64,000 nucleotides of DNA from Oreocharis arfaki (lineage: Eukaryota > Chordata > Aves > Passeriformes > Paramythiidae). The stretch covers positions 9,865 to 73,864 of the forward strand of contig VZRR01012384.1 in NCBI GenBank assembly GCA_013398015.1, in the 5' to 3' direction. Under the pieces are notes generated by a model. That model made no database searches and was not told where the DNA came from. It saw only the letters and a program-made list of their open reading frames with translations. Below, in pieces: positions 50,005 through 61,800 of this stretch (its first letter is position 1; the number at the start of each line of letters is the position of its first letter). The translations under genes were made by a program, and so were the position numbers.

Positions 50005-50154
50005 CTGCCTCCCGTCCCCGCTTCCCGCCCCCGACACACCGCCCGGGCCCTGCCTCCCGTCCCCGCTTCCCGCCCCCGACACACCGCCCGGGCCCTGCCT
50101 CCCGTCCCCGCTTCCCGCCCCCGACACACCACCGGGGCCCTGCCTCCCACCCGG
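50005..50154. repeat. 45-bp GC-rich minisatellite next to the gap
   Basis: Three 45-bp units (50005-50049, 50050-50094, 50095-50139) beginning CTGCCTCCCG and containing CGACACACC, then a partial fourth. The first two units are identical and the third has a small change. The array starts exactly at the gap edge, so more units probably lie in the unsequenced part. Confidence 0.95.
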
Positions 50155-50420
50155 TCCTACCGCCCGCCTCCGTAACACCCCCCCCGTACACACGGCCTGC
50201 CCGGGTCCTACCGCCCGCCCGGGCCCCAGCACCGTACGGCCAGGTCGTTGCTGCAGCCACCGCACCCTGCTCGGGGCCGGGGCTCCCTCCGGACGCAGCA
50301 GCGAGCGGGCGACCCCTATTAGAAGAGAGCAGCGGCACAGCCGCACCGGGCGGGGACGTTCACCCGAGCCCCCCACCCCCGCCCCCGGGCCCAGGCGGCG
50401 GGAGAGGCAAGCACGGCACA
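50155..50420 (-). promoter_or_regulatory. GMPPB: CpG-rich region, probable GMPPB promoter
   Basis: GC- and CpG-dense sequence lying between the IP6K1 poly(A) signal and the gap containing the GMPPB start. By position it should hold the GMPPB promoter. No TATA box or ATG on the - strand is visible. Confidence 0.5.
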
Positions 50421-50440
50421 CCGCGGACAAAAACAGATCC

Positions 50441-50446
50441 TTTAAT
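50441..50446 (-). terminator. IP6K1: IP6K1 distal poly(A) signal ATTAAA
   Basis: The - strand reads ATTAAA here, right at the edge of the GC-rich GMPPB upstream region. It is the last canonical signal before that island and is taken as the IP6K1 3' end. Confidence 0.6.
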
Positions 50447-51339
50447 GCTTTTTGGTTCTCTGTGAAGCACAAACAGGGTGGTTAGTCATGTAAAAACAAA
50501 CGGGGCCAAGGCTATGTACAAGCAGTGGAGTCCCACCGTGGTGGTCCGAAGGGAGGGGGAGGCGGCTCCCACCGAGCACCGGCAGCGCGTCCCGTCCGTC
50601 ACGGCCCAGTGAGGTGGGGAAGGGCAGGAATGAGCGCGGGGGGACAGCAAGGGGCTCTCCAGGAGCTGCAGCTTGGCCTGCCCGAGCACAGCCCGCGGGG
50701 ACAAGGACATGCAGAGGTGGGCGGTGATGGGCTACGCTGGGGCAGGGCCAGGGAAGAATAGGGCTGTTGTGGGTACCTCCACCCCAGCACCCACCCAGCC
50801 TTCCTCCCTCCTGCAAACCTGCTGCCTGAGAATCCTGCGAGTCCTGGCACGGTAGGGACCTGCAGGAGCGATGAAGTAACCCAATGCAGGGCAGCGTGCC
50901 ATGAATAAAGGTCCTTGTCCAGAGGGTGGGAGGGGAGCAGGGGCTTGGGCAAGCTTCGAGGAGCTGAGAGACAGAAAATGGGCAGCTCTGCTGTCCCCTT
51001 CCACACCAGTGCCACAGCCCTGTGCCTGCTGTGGCAGCGAGGCCGAGCAGCCGTGCGTTCCGAGCGGCCTCTGCGCACAGCGAGTCAGCATCCATGCGAC
51101 ATGCGAGTATTCCCCAAACAAGCTTTCCTGAAGTAATTAAAAAAAAAACAACTCAACCCCAACCCTGGCCTGGCCTTGTGGGGACCCAGGGTAATGGTAA
51201 CGCTCAAGTCAGTGAGAGCAGGAGGGAGCAGCCAGGGCCCCAGCACAGAAAGGGGAGCTGAGGTGGAGCAGGGTACGGTCCGGTACCACCAGGCCACAGT
51301 ATCAAACGTTAATTCCTCATCAAAGGAGGCTGGGAGACA

Positions 51340-51345
51340 TTTATT
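51340..51345 (-). terminator. IP6K1: Possible proximal IP6K1 poly(A) signal AATAAA
   Basis: A canonical AATAAA on the - strand, about 1.1 kb after the IP6K1 stop. Use of this site instead of, or along with, the distal one cannot be judged from sequence. Confidence 0.4.
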
Positions 51346-52447
51346 TTGGGAAAGACTGACTCTGTGAAGCAAAGCTGAACAAGTCAGGCAGTGGTGCTGA
51401 ACAGTCAAGACACTGGCACTGCTCAGCTAGGTCACCCCTCACCTGGCCCCTGGAGACCCTCAAGGAGGAGACGGGGATCAGCCCTAAGCCTCAGCCTCCC
51501 CTTCCACCACCCCCAGACCTGTTGGAAGAGCAGGGCTCGGGGGCAGAGGGTCCCCAGGGGAAGAGGGCAGCTTTGTGCTGGAGGGACATACTCTGTACGT
51601 TACAGGAGGGGAAGGGTTGAAATGGTCCGAAATGCCCCGCTGCACAGCTGGGGTCATGTTAACTGCTACAGATACTATTGCTAGCCCACGAGCTGAGTGC
51701 TTTCAAGTCAGTGGTCCAGGGCAGAGTCACTCCTGCAGAGCCCTGTGCCTGCCCATGCCACGCCATCAGGGAGTGAGCTAACCCCAGGCCTGAGCACAGC
51801 TCCAGGTGTGTGGCATTCCCTCCCAGCCACAGCTCTGCCAGGGGTTGCATTTGGTCATTTCATTTCTGTGTTTGGGGTGGCTACTCACAGTGCCCAAACA
51901 GCAGAAAAAGGCAGCATCAAAAGCAAAGCCCCACCGGCAAAACCCAGGGCAGAGCCAGCGCCACCCAACACAGGGACCGGCACCTGACTTCTCACCGGTG
52001 GCCCCACAGACGCTGCCAACCGTCAGGCGAGCGCCCTTTCCAAAGAACTCGGGAGAAATTCACAGGGGAGGCTCCTGAGGCAGGAGGCTCCTTGCACCAG
52101 CGCCCCAGCCTCGTCAAGGGCCCTGGGCACTCCTGCTTTCTCTTCCCTATGTCCAGGTCCTCTCTCCAGAAAGCACACATGATGAGCAAAGAACCAGGAC
52201 ACCTGGCACCCAGCAGGCATCTACAGAGCCTCCTCCAGAAGGCAGAGGGAGTGTGGTCAGAACTGTCTGGTCAGCACGAGGAGTTCTTCCATCCTGCCTC
52301 ACCTCAGCTCTTCTATCCAAGTACATTTAAAAAACAACGGAGCGATACAGTTGTTTAAAACCAAATTTGTCTGTGTTTTTCCTGTGGTAGTAGGTGGTCT
52401 TGCCTGCTCCTGCCACCAGGACAAGAATAAGAGGCCACAGCCCAGGG

Positions 52448-55400
52448 CTACTGGTTTTCCTCACGCATCTGTTCCATGATGTTGATGAGGCTTTCCAGCC
52501 CGAACACGTAGCCCATGTCGGGTCCGTCGTGCACAGTGGGGTCGTCACGGAAGCCTTTGAACGTGCTGTGTGCAAAGTCAATCATGCGCACGTCCACCTT
52601 GGGCTGGGCCGAGGAGCCGGGCTCCGAGCTGCCGCCGTCCTGGAGGCTCTCCGGGACGGAGCCGTCCACCCGCTTCAGGCGCGCCTCCGGCCGGCGCTCC
52701 ACAAACATCCCCGCCCGGCTGTCCTTCCCGTCGTAGATGATGAGGAGGGAGCTGGAGTAGAAGCGGTAGGAAGCCTGTCTCTCCAAAACCGCCTTCAGGC
52801 TCCGCAGTTTGGCCAGGACAGGCTCAAAGAGGTCCTTGCGCAGCTCAATGCCGTTGTGCAGATACTGGTAGAGGGCGTTGCGGAAGCCTTCGATGGAAAG
52901 GCCGCGCCCATAGTATTTATTCCTGCATAAGTAATGCCCTGTGTCCAGCTGGTAGACCTGGAACACCAAAGGAAATGCACATCAAGCGGGAGCAACAGGC
53001 TAAGGCCACGCAGAGAGCCCTGAGCTGTCCTGCACTGACAGGGCAGGGAGATCTCATCCCGTCCCCATTATGACTGAGTGTGAGCAGGACACAGCTCTGC
53101 CCATTCCCTGAATCCCAAAGCTCATGGGTGCAGTCCAGGGGCATACTCAGGATGCCTGAGCACTAGTCCTCTCCCAGGACACCCAAAAGGTGGCTCATCG
53201 GTGCCAGTGCCCCAAAAAGCACAGCACAACTGACCCCCAGAGTTAAACAGCAAAGTCTTACAGCAACTCAAGACAATCCTCTAGCAGCAGGAGCTGCCGA
53301 CACCTATTGCCATTATGTGGCAAGTGATTAACAAGGAGCCCTCATTGCTTCAGAGTCTGTGGGCAGAGATCTGGGTTACAAAATCTGGTTCCTTTGGCAG
53401 GTGGGGAAAGGAGTGATTATTGCACAGCAGCACCAGCAGCAAACCCTTGTGCAAAGGGCCCAGGCAAGGCAGAGCAACGTTTTAACAACCAGTGCAGTAC
53501 AGAAGGAAATGTCACACACCTCCATCCCCAGGCACTGCCATTCTGGCTGAACACTAAGCCACAAAAATAATTTTATTAGAAAATCCCCTAACTGTCAGTT
53601 AACAAAAGAGCTTTGGACAAAGCAGGCCATCTCAGGAGAAGCAGGTTCCTTTGTTTTAGGCTTAGAAATGAAGACAAAAACAGCATGAATGCTGGTGTAC
53701 CTACCTGCAGTGGGAGGTTCAGATTCAGTGCTCAGCAGGAAACACTAACTGGGAGGCTTAATGGAGCTGTGAAAAGCAAAGTGCAGCATCTGCAGCCTGG
53801 GGGATCCCTACCTGCATCCCACACACACGGACACCCAAGGTGGCAGAAGTGCTCTGTTCACATTTCTTCATCTGCCGAGCAGCCTTCTCCTCAGAGGCAT
53901 CATCTCCATGCTGTCTGGTCCCCATCTTCAGATCAAGCACGCAGGGAAGCTTGAAGTGATGCACCACGTTCTCCAGCAAGAGGAACTCTGGGATACATGT
54001 CAAGGAGAGTTCACCCACCAGAGACACTCCAGGGCCACCACAGACAGGGACCTGGGCCAGCAGGAGATGGAGTTGGGCAACAAACAAACAGGAGCCAAAG
54101 AAGAGAGGAGACAAACGGCTTGGTGAGTTGAAAAAGACAAAACCCAAACAGTGGAGCCAGGCTTTGACAGCTGGTAGAAGGAAACAGCCTAGAAAGTGGA
54201 ATGGCCAGGAAACAGCAGGAAGGTCACATGCATGTGTACTGGAAATTCAGAGGGGAAACTGAAAAGCTAAACACTGGTGTCAGGAAGGACAGAGTATGCC
54301 AGCAGGAATTGCTGATCCATTAAGAGAGAGGTTAAAGTCTAATCAAATCAGCCATTTGACCATATGGACAAACAATACAACCCCTACGGACTGAAAACTC
54401 AAGGGTCAAGTAATGGCAGGGCTGGTCTGTCCAGAACAGCAGCACTGCCCAACACACAGGGGGGAACTGAGGAGGTGACAAAGCCAGGAAACAGAACAGT
54501 AATGGGAGCTCTCTGTCATCAGCACAGAGTGGGCAACCCCCCGCACCGGGGCACAGCACTGAGAACACACCCCAGGCACTCTGTACAATTTGTTCCAAAA
54601 TGGGGAAAAAAAACCCGAAAAGTTCACTCTAAGGAGTCCTACAGGGCACAGATCAACATGTCAACATTGAAATGGCAAACCAGAGCACAGCTGGATTAAA
54701 CCTGCAGGAGAGAAACTGTGTTTGGTTTAGAAAGAGGAACTTCATAAAAATAAGGAAGTGTGCTTAAAAAGGAGAGGGCAGCCAAAGAGAATGACTTCTC
54801 TGCAAGTGATGCAAGCTATTTAAAAATAAAAGCTGGAGTCTCCAAGCACACACTTGAGAATTGGAGAAGGAAGCCCACACAGTTAAAATGATGAAGAATA
54901 CAGCTATTAAAAGTAAGTTTGTTTCTATGTGAAGAAAACAGAATCCAGGTGAAACAAAATAACCCCACAAGCTGTCAAGTCCAGCAAAAGCAGGAGGAGC
55001 CATCTGTGAAGGCACAGAAAGCAAGAAGAAACCATATGAAGAAGTCAAGACTGTCTGGAGGTGGAACGAGAGGATCTTTAAGGTCAGTCCCTTCCAATCC
55101 AAACCATTCTATGATTCTTTAGTGTCGCAGTATGGGAAGCAAGAAGGAACAGGCAAAAAGGAACATGTAACTCAACTGTGGTCGTGTGAGGGACAGAAAT
55201 GCCAAGGGAAATGCAGGCCTGGCTGCCTCAGGCACAGAACAGGCAAGGCCAGGGCAGCAGCAGCCTGACACACCCAGTTGTGCTTCCCAAAGGATACTGT
55301 ACAGCTTCCGGTCCTTGGACTCCGACCGCATGCGGCTCAGCTGCTGCTTGTGGCAGCGCAGGCTCCAGGGGTTGTAGCTGATCTTCTCGGAGCTCAGGCC

Positions 55401-58400
55401 GCTGTTCCCATCCAACATCTGAAATGGAACATCTGAGTGGATGTGCAAGTCCACCCTGGGACTCTTCGTTTCCTGGATGCTGCTGGTGTAAAGACAGAAC
55501 AAATCGGCCTGTTAGAATCTTCACATACTTATGACTGTCACCTCCTCCCCTGGCACACAACCATCTCCTGTTCCTTCTCCTGATTCATACAACACAAATC
55601 TTCTTAAAAGAAAATCCTCACCAATACCCTGGGCTCTGGACCCACGCTCTGGGATCTGGTTGATCTAATATCACTGCCAGGCTGTACTCTGCTAATAGAG
55701 CAAGCAGGAATACTTGTTTCTGCAGGAGCTCTGGCTGTGGTGAGGAGGCAGAGACCCATATTCAAAACACCCTGGGAAGAAACCCCTGGGCTAATAACCA
55801 GGTGGGCTGAAGAGTGTTCAAATCTGCTCTGTATGCTTTGGTTCCACATCTGATACACTGCCAACAGCTATCCTGTGTCAGAAGCATTTCATGTGGATGA
55901 GTTGGTCCTGAACTCAGCAAAACTCCTGACACTGTCTGCAGTGCCAAAATGTGCTGGGCTAGCAAGTGCACAACAGCGTGGCCACCTGAAGGAAATGCAA
56001 AACATCCTCAACCAAAGGAGAAAGGATGAGAGATCTCCCATTCTTCACTGGGCCCTCCAAGTTTTACCTTTCAGTGCTGTCACTGGCCAGGCCAGGCTTC
56101 TCCTCCTTGTGCTCGGTGCCGCTGCTTGACCTGTGAAGGCTCCGGCGCGAGTGCTTGCGCCGTGGCTGGTCCCTCTCTGGCAGATCATCCTGCTCCAGAG
56201 CCTCGTTCTCCACATAGGGATAGGCCACCAGGTTAATGTAACCATCGCTGTCTCCCTCAAAACAGACAGATACCACACCTGCCAGGGAGAAGCAACACGT
56301 CAGTTCTCCCAGGGGAGGGAATACACAACCATTAGCAATCCAAATGTTCCGCAGAAAAGAGGAAAATGTAGCACACAGAGCAGCAAAGCAAACCCAGAGC
56401 AATGAAAGAGGGGGAAGCTCTGCCACCGCAGGAAATAAGGACAAAAGTGCAGCTGGTAGGCTGAGGGTGTGATTTATTTCCTTCCTTCAGTCTTGCAGCA
56501 AATGTCGTCAAACTGGAGAGAGTCAAGTACAGTCTGCCAAGATGCTGAGGGGAGCAAAGCGTGTGAAATAATATCTGGTTTGTTTGGGTAAGTACCTATG
56601 TCCTGCCAAAGCATTCCTGCTGTTGACAGGGACATCACTGGCCAAGAAGGACTGTGCTTTCTCTGCTAAAGGAGCTTTCCAGCATCAGAGCAACGAAGCA
56701 CAGAGCCCTAAGGCTGAGGTGACACCTGCCATTCTTACCACAAGCCAGCCAGCCTCACAAAAAAGGGACCTGCAAGGGCCCAGGGCTTCCTAGCAATAAA
56801 AACAGGGGGCCCTGGAAGCATAACTACCTCTGCCAAGTGCAGGCAAGCAGGACCATGTGTCCTGTCTAGTTTTACCTTCAGAAGGCTCCTGGAAAGCACC
56901 ATAGTCCAAGGGAAGTTATAGATCTTTCACAGCACAGACTCAGAATATATCTGGCCAGCCACACAGCAGGACCACTGACACTTCCAGTAAGGGCTGACAT
57001 CTTCATTTCTGGGACTGCACCAGCCCTGAAAATGAGGCCATCAGCCCATCTCCTGATGTGCAATGACAAAATGTTTCATTAGCTTGTCACTAGTATTGAC
57101 TAGCTGCCAGGATTATCAAATGACAGATGCACTGATTCAAATGATTCATCACAAACCTGAAAAAACCTTGTCCTGCTCAGCTGATGCAGGCCATCCTGTT
57201 CCTGTCCTTCCTTTCTCCTTATCTGCACAGGACAATGCTAACAAGGTTCAGGAGGCTCAAACACAACTCCAGAGCAGCTCAGGACTCCAGAATGTCACTA
57301 CATAAATGCCACTCCAAATGCTGCTTGAATGTGCTCCCCAAGATATCTCTGTGAAGTCTTACAGTAACATCTGAGTGCTCAGACAGAAAATACCATACAC
57401 ACTATTCCTCTCCCCCAGATCAGTAAGAAAGATTTCTGGGACTATCAGGAAACTGCACAGGATGCAATCTCACACTGGGATGGACGTGCACATCACCATG
57501 CCATTAGGGTACCAGGAAGTATCTGACTTCAAGAAGACAAGAGTCCATCTGGACTATCAGCTTCACTGCTTTTCAAAACACCTCCCCAGGAAAGACTCAC
57601 ATCATATGGATTCTAGGAACTACACAGGTTTCAGTGGCGTTTTTGATGGAATATTAGAGCACCGTGTGGCCCCAGAGTGGCTGGAGGGTAAGACAGGACC
57701 CATCTGTTGCAGACTGCACCCCTCACTCATAACCTGTGCGCAGACACTGCTTTGAGACAGTCAGGCTGTGGCCAGATGCAAAGGCAAGACCTGGCACAGA
57801 TGGTGGTCCCAGCTGTCCAGAAAGCACCATCTTCCCAGTGCCATGTGGAGACAAAGCAGCAGAGGGAACAGGAACACTGAGCCCCCCAGAAGGCTACCTG
57901 ACCACATCACCATCCTGAGCACGAACACACAAGGCCAGAAGCCTGTCGAGCTTCTGAAAGACACAGCTGACCTGCCAACCTCCTACAACAACATGGGCAC
58001 TGGAAAATTCCACTCCTTCAAAGCAGCTGGGGACAAGGTTGCACCTCAGCACTGGGAAAGCTGTACTTCCTGCTTCTGCAGCTTGCTGCTACGGGTCCAT
58101 AAAAGACATGGGATGAGGAAGCAATAAATCATGGAACTGGAATATGCAAATGCTCAGTCTATGATCTGGCTTCACTAGCCCAAGGTCAAGGCTGTAAGTG
58201 ACAATAACTTGGTAATAAAACTGCTTCAGTTACACATCCATAATCTTAAACTTTGGGCTACAACTGTCACACTGCAGATTCTCTGTCTAGAAAGAGGAGC
58301 ACATTCAACTCAGTGTGCCTACAAAAAAAAAAAAACTTCCTCCTTTCCAAGTGCTGCTATCAAATTGCAAAAGAGAGTTTAAAAAAGTAAAATGACACCA

Positions 58401-58713
58401 AAAGACAGCAAGACAGCAGCAGCTGCAGGAAAATGGAAGGGCAGGTTCTTGAAGGCTGTAACTGCATTCTGGAACGCCAAGAGGCCTCACCTTTGTACTC
58501 AGGTGTGAACTCCTTCATTTCTGGGGGCAGGGACTCGTAGAAGCGCTGCTCCCTGGTGATGAGGGGCTTGCAGACAGTGTGGTCGTCGTAGCGCATCATG
58601 CTGCTGTGGCCGCCCACCTGGTGAATGAAAGGCTCCAGCAGGACCCCCCGGTCTCCAGATCGAGTGGCATTCTTGCCATACTTGCCCACTTCCATGGTTT
58701 GACAAACACACAT
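52448..58713 (-). CDS. IP6K1: IP6K1, inositol hexakisphosphate kinase 1 (five coding exons)
   Basis: The enzyme phosphorylates InsP6 with ATP to 5-InsP7, a pyrophosphate messenger in energy and insulin signalling; it acts in nucleus and cytoplasm (family knowledge). Coding exons in order on the - strand: 58713-58491, 56278-56068, 55482-55298, 53987-53812, 52957-52448. Together they give 1,305 nt, 434 residues; human is 441. The N-terminus MCVCQTMEVGKYGKNATRSG is specific to IP6K1, not IP6K2. Visible motifs are PCVLDLKMG (the PxxxDxKxG inositol-phosphate-binding signature), SSSLLIIYDG and MIDFAHST (metal-binding Asp). The acidic/basic linker (QPRRKHSRRSLHR) is encoded in exon 2. The shorter length is mainly in the variable stretch before PKVDVRMIDF. 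The exon 3-4 intron is U12-type, and exon 3 has a tandem CAGCAG acceptor. No break is seen. Confidence 0.95.
53988..55297 (-). other. IP6K1: U12-type GT-AG intron in IP6K1
   Basis: On the - strand the third coding exon ends CTG TAC A at 55298 and the intron begins GTATCCTTTG (55297 downward), a perfect U12 donor. Near the 3' end the - strand reads TCCTTGAC (54006-53999), a strong U12 branch-site match. The acceptor CAG (53990-53988) follows about 12 nt later. Splicing restores K-L-Y-K-F-L-L-L-E-N, conserved in IP6K proteins. Confidence 0.88.
55068..55121 (+). mobile_element. Very short CR1 3'-terminal fragment
   Basis: The segment reads GATCTTTAAGGTCAGTCCC, then TTCCAATCC, and closes with CATTCTATGATTCTTTAG, which is the CR1 3' end with its terminal repeat in + orientation. 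Only about 54 bases are convincing; sequence to the left may be decayed CR1. It lies in the U12-type intron of IP6K1, antisense to the gene. Confidence 0.8.
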
Positions 58714-58836
58714 TGCGTTGGGCACCCGTTGCACTCTTGGAGCATGGGGAGAGCCACATGGGCTGGGAGGGGTAGATCAGTAGTGGTCAGGCAGCCACAG
58801 GGGGGAAATCCTGGCAATTTGTTTCCTTGCAGTGAT
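58714..58836 (-). other. IP6K1: IP6K1 5' UTR part of the first coding exon, with two upstream AUGs
   Basis: The acceptor CAG (58839-58837) follows a long pyrimidine tract on the - strand. Between it and the start codon at 58713 there are two ATGs in other frames (58759-58757 and 58744-58742). Both frames run past the IP6K1 start. The main ATG has G at -3. An in-frame methionine also occurs at codon 7. Confidence 0.7.
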
Positions 58837-61800
58837 CTGAAAAAGAAAAGGAGATTCCTGTTAATAAAGGACCACTTACACTCACTCCCTGTTCACTTGG
58901 AGAAGCTTATGGTATTTATTTATATCTGTATCCTCGTCTGTTTTCTGTTTACATCCTGTTTGTTCCAGCATGCTCCTCACCACCTCTTTAATCCTACAGG
59001 TAAACACACGCTAATTCAGAGGCAGTCCCACGCAGAGCTCATCCAATAGGATTGACAGCAGACAGGGAAAGGAGGAGATACAGCTATTTTGAGCCTCCCA
59101 TCTTTAGAAAACATTATTTCCTTCCCTGTTGGTTTTATTAGTAAGGCAGTGGAGCAGACTGTGAGCTATAGCCCACACCTGCCTATCGGTAATGGTGACT
59201 GACACAGGCAGTACAAACATCTCCAGAATCTGAATTCTGTGCCTCTGCATTTTTAACATCTAAATGACTAAATAATTCCTGCTCACCTGCTACTGTCACA
59301 CTGTTTCCTCCTTTAGTGCTCACTGACATGAAAGACACAGGGTAAGACAGCCATTCTGTCACTGTGCGCTGGAACTGAACGGATTCTGCTCAGATTCTCT
59401 CCCTTATTACTCCCAGCCTTTCAGGACAACAATTTCCTAATGCTTTCACAACACCTATATGCACAACAAGGCTCTGATCTCTAGAGGTAAGCAAGAAATA
59501 CCACTAAATCCAAATGAGATTACAAGTGCTTTAGAGAAGCAGATGCTCTTTTAATGTTTGCAGAGTGCCCCGTACAGCCACAGGATGATTGAAAAGTAAA
59601 GCTGCCCAAATTCTCTCCAGATGACTTGCCCTTTCCAGCTTAGATCACAGCTGCTCCTGAGGCTGCTGGGGAAAATGTCACAGGATTTCCTCACAACGAT
59701 GAGTTATCCAAATGTTGGTACAAGAACCAAGTGGTGACTACAGTTTCCGAATGCATCGAATTTCCAATATCTTCGCACAGCAACAGCCAAGGGCAGTAAT
59801 TTAAGAACTGAGGGATCCTGGAGGCCTGAACAAGGGACACGGCTCAGGCTGTTCCTCATCCGGCCACAGGATGTCTCTGCAGCTACACAACACTGCCAGG
59901 CCGGGGGAAGTTCTGGATGAACACGAGCTCATGTCCCCGGCTCCAATTCAACCAAGCCAGAGATGAAGCTCAAGAGACTCAAAAGGAGGAGCAATACGCT
60001 CCACAACATGTTTAACCCAATCTAACCCAAACTCCTCACAACAGGACAATGCTTCCCTCTCCTTGCCTGCACATCCCTGCTTGCTTCCTCGGATTTTTGG
60101 GATGGTATGAGTGTACGTACATTTGAGTTGAATCATCTCACTGATCCCATGGAAAACATTTCCTTTTGTGGTTACATGACCACACCACCGCATTCCGTGC
60201 AAGGGAAATAATGTGAATATTCATCTGGCTTTTGAGGCAGGGGCCAGGGAACAGGAGGGAAGAAACCCTACAACACAGATGGTCTCTCTCTGTAGCAATT
60301 CATATCAAAGTCTGTTCAAGGCATCCCTCAAAGCCTGTCTCCCAAACTCACTCAGAGCCTAAGCTGTATCACAAACAAAAACATGCTGGGCATTTCTCTC
60401 CTCCCTCTTACTTGCTTTATCAACAAGAAGAAATTTCAGCAGCAGACAGCCATAGATGTTTCAGTTGGGTTTAACATAGTTAATATTCAAGAACAAGCAA
60501 GGTACCAGCATCTCCAAGAGGTCAGCACTTCACAGATTCCAGACAAATATTTCACAGACTTAAGCCTTCCCTTCCTGATGCAGCTCTGTCTTGGATTAGA
60601 TTTATTTTATTTTGCCAATGACTAAAGCAGAGCTTTCAGCTACTCCAAACAATACAGAGGACAAGCTTGACTTCACACCTTCCTGTAGTTTAAACTTCAT
60701 AGGACAAGACAAATAGAAGATTTATCTGTGTGACAGTCAGGAGACATGCACTTGATGCTCAGGATTGCAGCCATCCAAGGGCTGCTAGGAAGTGGCTGTG
60801 GCCACCAAGTACCCCAGCACCCCCAAGAAAACCCAACATGACAAGTTTTGGATGTACAGGCTCCCTGGGAGGAAGTGACAGCCATAAAAAAACATAAAAA
60901 CATTCTGAGGCTGTGACACAGGAGAAGGAGCTGGGCATGAGGTAGGGACAGAGTCCAAAGCCAAATGCAACTGCTCCACACATGCATCCACACACTCTAA
61001 AGAGAGTGATACAGGCAGTATTTTCCTATGTACAAGTGAATGTGAGGAAAAAAAAAATTGTGGCAAGCAGAATTTCAGAAGCAACTTTTTTGAAGAGGAA
61101 GATTTCCATAGGGCTTGAGAAAGAGACACTTTATAGCTCAGACACAGCTTAAGTGTTTTTCATCAAACTAATTCAAAGTAAAGGGTTATTACTAAACATG
61201 GACACTATCCACAAATAACAACAGAAGAATCCCAGCAGTTCCAAACGAATATAAAGCAGAAAGCTATTTGAAGTCCTAAATATTACTCATCCTTCATCCA
61301 TTAAACAAAGGCATGAGTTCAACTATTTTAGCTGGCTTATAACATTCAAAGTCCTTCCAATCGAACTGCAAAATGCAGTGCACAATCCAAGAAACAGCTT
61401 GAGGGAGACCAGTTCATTTAAGCAGATCCTTTGGTATCCTCCACCACCACCACCACCACAGCTCGTGCAGCAGTTAAACACCCGGGCCAGTTTAGCACCC
61501 CCTTCCAACAGACTGATCTCTCCTTAGCAAGACAAAGTGCCCACTGAGCTGGACTCACGAAAGGTGGGGGGTGAGGTTCAGGAGCGCAGTTATCCATGAC
61601 TACACAGACATACCACACCCCATATTTCATTATCCTCCCCAGTAACAGAGTCGTGCACTGCAACAGAATTTGCTCTACAATATTTAAGTCTAGACACCTC
61701 TGTCAGTGTATCTGCTCCAAGTCTGATCTGCATGCCTCACTGTTCAAACACTTCTTGGCAATAAGATGTGTTTTCTTGTAATAACACACATTTCCAGACA

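Larger units (their letters stand above)
50425..52447 (-). other. IP6K1: IP6K1 3' UTR
   Basis: The stretch from the IP6K1 stop codon to the distal poly(A) signal, about 2 kb, has no recognisable gene or repeat. A second possible signal, AATAAA on the - strand at 51345-51340, would give a 3' UTR about half as long. Its extent is inferred from the signals. Confidence 0.6.

Noticed and set aside
49268..50485. Long frames on both strands across the gap
   Set aside because: They are open only because N codons are read through and because the 45-bp repeat is a multiple of three. The repeats would encode low-complexity 15-mers.
52448..58713. Assignment as IP6K2 or IP6K3
   Set aside because: The N-terminal residues and the position beside GMPPB match IP6K1. 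IP6K2 has a different N-terminus in this region.
58714..58734. In-frame extension of IP6K1 from a GTG codon
   Set aside because: GTG is not a normal start in vertebrates, and the ATG at 58713 gives the conserved IP6K1 N-terminus.
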